Shown here: positions 5,673 through 7,622 of the stretch, one piece after another
How the letters are laid out: each line of letters starts with the position of its first letter
Numbering within the stretch: the stretch's first letter is position 1
Made by a program: the position numbers and the translations under genes
The notes under the pieces: generated by a model
What the model was told of the DNA's origin: nothing
What the model saw: only the letters and a program-made list of their open reading frames with translations
Database searches by the model: none
NCBI GenBank assembly: GCA_041591915.1
Contig: JBFHRB010000162.1
Location: 1 to 7,622 of the forward strand
Direction of reading: 5' to 3'
Source of the DNA: JBFHRB01 sp041591915
Lineage (GTDB): Bacteria; Actinomycetota; Nitriliruptoria; Nitriliruptorales; Nitriliruptoraceae
DNA: 7,622 nt

Positions 5673-5677
5673 CTTAC
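5646..5677. promoter_or_regulatory. Tandem palindromic operator, presumed ArsR binding site
   Basis: Two adjacent 16-bp elements have the form GTAAG-N6-CTTAC (5646-5661 and 5662-5677). Their junction creates a perfect 18-bp palindrome, GACACTTACGTAAGTGTC (5653-5670). Four half-sites therefore alternate in orientation across the -35 and into the -10. ArsR dimers typically bind imperfect palindromes of about this size over their own promoter, so autoregulation is the natural reading. The tract is notably AT-richer than the surrounding sequence. Whether one central or two flanking dimers bind cannot be told from sequence. Confidence 0.8.
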
Positions 5678-5700
5678 ACGCATGCGGCATCGGTCAACGG

Positions 5701-5734
5701 CGAGGGCCCGCGAACGGTCGCTCGCGGGCCCTCG
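5701..5734 (-). terminator. Perfect 13-bp hairpin terminator after the subtilisin gene
   Basis: CGAGGGCCCGCGA (5701-5713) is perfectly complementary to TCGCGGGCCCTCG (5722-5734) around an 8-nt loop. It begins 18 nt after the protease TAG on the minus strand and is followed by CCGTTGACC, without a real U tract, as is common in high-GC actinobacteria. It separates protease transcription from the ArsR operon promoter, which begins about 25 bp further on. Confidence 0.8.
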
Positions 5735-5752
5735 GTGATGCGCTCTCCCGGA

Positions 5753-6979
5753 CTAGATCATCGACGGGGTGAACGTCGAGACGTTGAGCAGCGGCTCGAG
5801 GATCCCGTCGCCGGACTCGTCGGTCCAGTCGTAGGTCCCGCCGTTCAGCAGCGCGGAGCGGATCTGGCTGACAGACATCCCCGTGCTGGCGAGCAGTCCG
5901 GCCGCCCCGGCAACGTGTGGTGAGGCCATGGACGTGCCGCTCATCGTCGCGTACCCGCCGGGGTAGGTGGAGTACGTGCAAACGCCGGGCGCGGCGATGT
6001 CCACCGCGCTGCCGAAGTTCGAGAAGTCGGCGAGCGTGTCCTCCTGGTCGTTGCGGCAGGTCGCTCCCCACGAGCCGCCCGGCGCGCCGTCGGAGTCGGC
6101 CAGCGCCGAGACGGTGATGGCGTCCCCGTTGCTCGCGGGGGAGTAGTTGGCCGCGTCGTCGCTGTCGTTGCCCGCCGCGACCACGTAGGTCACGCCCGCG
6201 GCCACGGAGTTCGAGATGGCAGCGTCGATGGCGGCGCTCTGGCCGCTCATGCCGAGGCTCATGTTCGCGACCTCGATCGTGCTGGCGTTGGCGGTGACCC
6301 AGTCGATCCCGCCCACGATCCAGGACGTGTAGCCGCTACCGCGGTTGTTGAGGACGCGGACGCCCCACAGGCGGGCCCCCGGCGCCACACCGACCACGCC
6401 GAAGCCGTTGTCGAGCGCGGCGGCCGTGCCGGCGACGTGCGTGCCGTGGCCGTTGCCGTCGTTGAACCCGCCGTTCTGGCAGGTCCCGCCGAACGGCCCG
6501 CCCTTCGCGCAGTTCACGCCGCCGGCGATGTTCAGGTCAGGGTGGTCCTCGTCGATGCCCGAGTCGAGGATCGCGATGTCGACGTCGACCCGGAGGTCGT
6601 CGACCCCGTCGATGTCGATGGCAGCGTTGGTGTCCGCGTCGATGCGCTGGATACCGCTGGGCACGGTCTGCGCGGCGATGGTGAACTCCTGGTCGAGCTC
6701 GACGGACGCGACGCGCGGGTCGCGCTCGAGGCCGTTGAGGCGCGCCGACGGGATCTCCGCGGAGAAGCCCTGCAGGGCGTGCGAGTACACGAAGCCGAGG
6801 TCGGCGCGATGCGCCTTCGCGACGGCCGCCGCGTTGGCGGACCCGACGCCGTCGGCGAGGGTCACGACGACCGCGACGCGGTCCTGGCCGTGGGCGGCCA
6901 CGGTGCCGGCGCCGGCTAGCGCCAGCCCCGGTACGAGGGCCGCGATCAACGCGACCTGGCGGAATCGATGCTTCAACAC
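5753..6979 (-). CDS. Secreted subtilisin-like serine protease (S8 family)
   Basis: A 408-residue extracellular endopeptidase precursor. Residues 1-29 form a secretory signal peptide (KHRFR, hydrophobic core, probable cleavage after VAA), with no lipobox or cell-wall anchor. Residues about 35-99 resemble an I9 inhibitor propeptide, including the HALQGFSAEI segment and a terminal VASVELDQEF strand, which folds the enzyme and is then cut off. The catalytic domain contains Asp139 (ILDSGID), His178 (GNGHGTHVAGT), oxyanion Asn271 (AAGND) and Ser350 (GTSMASP), so it should be active. Cysteines 157, 167, 308 and 334 could form two disulfides; the first pair lies in an insertion just before the catalytic histidine. 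The GTG start at 6979 follows GGGGAG by 6 nt. There is no C-terminal extra domain. It is a single-gene unit with its own terminator; substrate is unknown. Confidence 0.95.
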   Translation of the reverse strand: MLKHRFRQVALIAALVPGLALAGAGTVAAHGQDRVAVVVTLADGVGSANAAAVAKAHRADLGFVYSHALQGFSAEIPSARLNGLERDPRVASVELDQEFTIAAQTVPSGIQRIDADTNAAIDIDGVDDLRVDVDIAILDSGIDEDHPDLNIAGGVNCAKGGPFGGTCQNGGFNDGNGHGTHVAGTAAALDNGFGVVGVAPGARLWGVRVLNNRGSGYTSWIVGGIDWVTANASTIEVANMSLGMSGQSAAIDAAISNSVAAGVTYVVAAGNDSDDAANYSPASNGDAITVSALADSDGAPGGSWGATCRNDQEDTLADFSNFGSAVDIAAPGVCTYSTYPGGYATMSGTSMASPHVAGAAGLLASTGMSVSQIRSALLNGGTYDWTDESGDGILEPLLNVSTFTPSMI

Positions 6980-6985
6980 AGAGCT

Positions 6986-6991
6986 CTCCCC
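6986..6991 (-). promoter_or_regulatory. Ribosome binding site for the subtilisin gene
   Basis: GGGGAG on the minus strand stands 6 nt before the GTG start at 6979. It supports that start, which also gives a normal signal peptide. Confidence 0.75.
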
Positions 6992-7025
6992 TCAGATGGG
7001 CTCTCGATCTGGAACGCGGGACCTG

Positions 7026-7049
7026 CCCCTCCCCCCCGATGGGAGGCCC
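7026..7049 (-). other. G-rich tract upstream of the subtilisin gene
   Basis: On the protease-sense strand this stretch holds GGG, then nine bases, then a run of seven G, one A and four G. It could form a G-quadruplex with loops of 9, 1 and 1, or a CCTCCC/GGGAGG hairpin. If it is part of the 5' leader it could affect expression, but the transcription start was not located. A TAGCGT at 7068-7063 is a possible -10, without a good -35. Confidence 0.3.
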
Positions 7050-7152
7050 ACGCGAGCGGCGCACGCTAGGGGACTAGTCCGAAAGGGCCATGCAGGCCGT
7101 GCGCACGCCGCGGCATCGAGAGCGCATGCACAGGTCGGCGATGCGCCGGGCG

Positions 7153-7189
7153 CGCGATCCGTGGACCCGAGGCGTGTCCACGGATCGCG
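7153..7189 (-). terminator. Perfect 14-bp hairpin after the right-edge gene
   Basis: CGCGATCCGTGGAC (7153-7166) pairs perfectly with GTCCACGGATCGCG (7176-7189) around a 9-nt loop. It starts 15 nt after the stop of the minus-strand gene at the right edge and most likely ends its transcript. There is no U tract. Being nearly symmetric it could work in either direction, but no plus-strand gene ends here. Confidence 0.75.
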
Positions 7190-7204
7190 TCGGACCTCGG
7201 ACCG

Positions 7205-7622
7205 TCAGGCGGTCGGGTGCCGGTCCGTGCCAGGCGGCGCCGGGTAGCGCGACTGGTCCATCTCCTGTGTCTCGCGCACCCCGCGGCGCATCAGCGGTCG
7301 TGTCAGGCCGTGGACACACCCGACGGCGGCGTCGCGGACCGGCGCCGGCAGGCCGGTCCGCTCGGGAGGAGGCGTCAACCGCGAGAGCAGGGAGGACTCG
7401 ACCCCGGCGGGCATCGCCATGGTCGCCTCGGCGGCCAGCGGTATCAGGCCGTCCGGGCGGTCGAGCGTCGTGGCGACCGGTCGGGGCCCGACCGGCTCGC
7501 CGACGCCACGCCGGGCGGCACGGTCCGCCCACGCCTGTTCGTAGAAGGTGATGCGCACCTCGCGTCCCGGCTGCTGCGCGAAGCTGGGCCGCACGCTCGG
7601 GTCGGCCTGCACGGCCCGAGCG
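7205..7622 (-). CDS. Unrecognised protein, C-terminal fragment
   Basis: An open frame enters from the right edge and ends with TGA at 7205, giving about 139 visible codons. The GTG at 7612 is probably internal, since the frame stays open to the edge and no ribosome site can be assessed. The fragment begins ARAVQADPSVRPSFAQQPGR and continues with EVRITFYEQAWADRAARRG. A middle stretch DGLIPLAAEATMAMPAG follows, then proline-rich and arginine-rich segments to a YPAPPGTDRHPTA tail. I do not recognise a family. No clear membrane segment is visible. The hairpin just after the stop, the open frame and the ordinary amino acid make-up support a real gene. It is transcribed in the same direction as the protease but separated by a terminator, so it is probably not in the same operon. 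Confidence 0.55.
   Translation of the reverse strand, partial: ARAVQADPSVRPSFAQQPGREVRITFYEQAWADRAARRGVGEPVGPRPVATTLDRPDGLIPLAAEATMAMPAGVESSLLSRLTPPPERTGLPAPVRDAAVGCVHGLTRPLMRRGVRETQEMDQSRYPAPPGTDRHPTA

Noticed and set aside
5646..5677. Repeat cluster considered as an attachment site or CRISPR-like repeat
   Set aside because: Its position over the ArsR promoter and its half-site symmetry explain it better as an operator; no integrase, cas gene or spacer pattern is present.
6437..6919. Plus-strand frame rich in VDVD-type residues inside the protease gene
   Set aside because: It is antisense to a complete subtilisin, and its repeats reflect the GTCGAC-rich codons of the protease.
7071..7080. 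Palindrome GGACTAGTCC upstream of the protease
   Set aside because: It is a single 10-bp palindrome with no second copy and no well-placed promoter. It may be chance.

Overview
The window looks like a chromosomal segment of a high-GC actinobacterium (Actinomycetota). The evidence is GC-rich third codon positions throughout, GTG starts with strong Shine-Dalgarno sites, and a left-edge gene whose C-terminus closely matches the mycobacterial ANTAR regulator PdtaR. The genus cannot be fixed from this sequence.

Layout. (1) 2-166, plus strand: the C-terminal ANTAR domain of a PdtaR-like response regulator. (2) 401-2962, plus strand: a three-gene polar amino acid ABC importer consisting of a lipoprotein binding protein, a permease and an ATPase. 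A candidate promoter lies near 286-314, and a perfect 12-bp hairpin separates the binding-protein gene from the permease gene. (3) 5636 down to 2967, minus strand: a compact four-gene operon. Its order is a cysteine-free ArsR-type repressor, an SRPBCC/AHSA1-like protein, a haloalkane dehalogenase very close to LinB/DhaA with all catalytic residues present, and a protein with a DUF4265-like N-terminus and an unrecognised C-terminal half. The operon's promoter lies inside a striking tandem palindromic operator (5646-5677), and the repressor mRNA may be nearly leaderless. (4) 6979 down to 5753, minus strand: a secreted subtilisin-like protease with signal peptide, I9-type propeptide and complete catalytic residues. 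A perfect 13-bp hairpin terminator insulates it from the ArsR operon. (5) 7622 down to 7205, minus strand: the 3' part of an unrecognised gene, followed by a perfect 14-bp hairpin.

How the parts work together. The importer captures amino acids with a lipid-anchored receptor and moves them with a permease/ATPase pair; the hairpin after the receptor gene would favour more receptor than membrane components. The ArsR operon appears to be a self-repressed, inducible unit that makes a hydrolytic dehalogenase together with a small lipid- or ligand-binding-fold protein. The repressor has no cysteines, so a thiol-based metal sensor is unlikely, and its inducer is unknown. The importer and the ArsR operon converge with only 4 bp between their stop codons.

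No tRNA, rRNA, CRISPR array, insertion sequence or phage feature was seen. The most interesting parts are the ArsR-dehalogenase-DUF4265 operon and its operator. They are best described as an unusual arrangement of known families, not as a proven new system.
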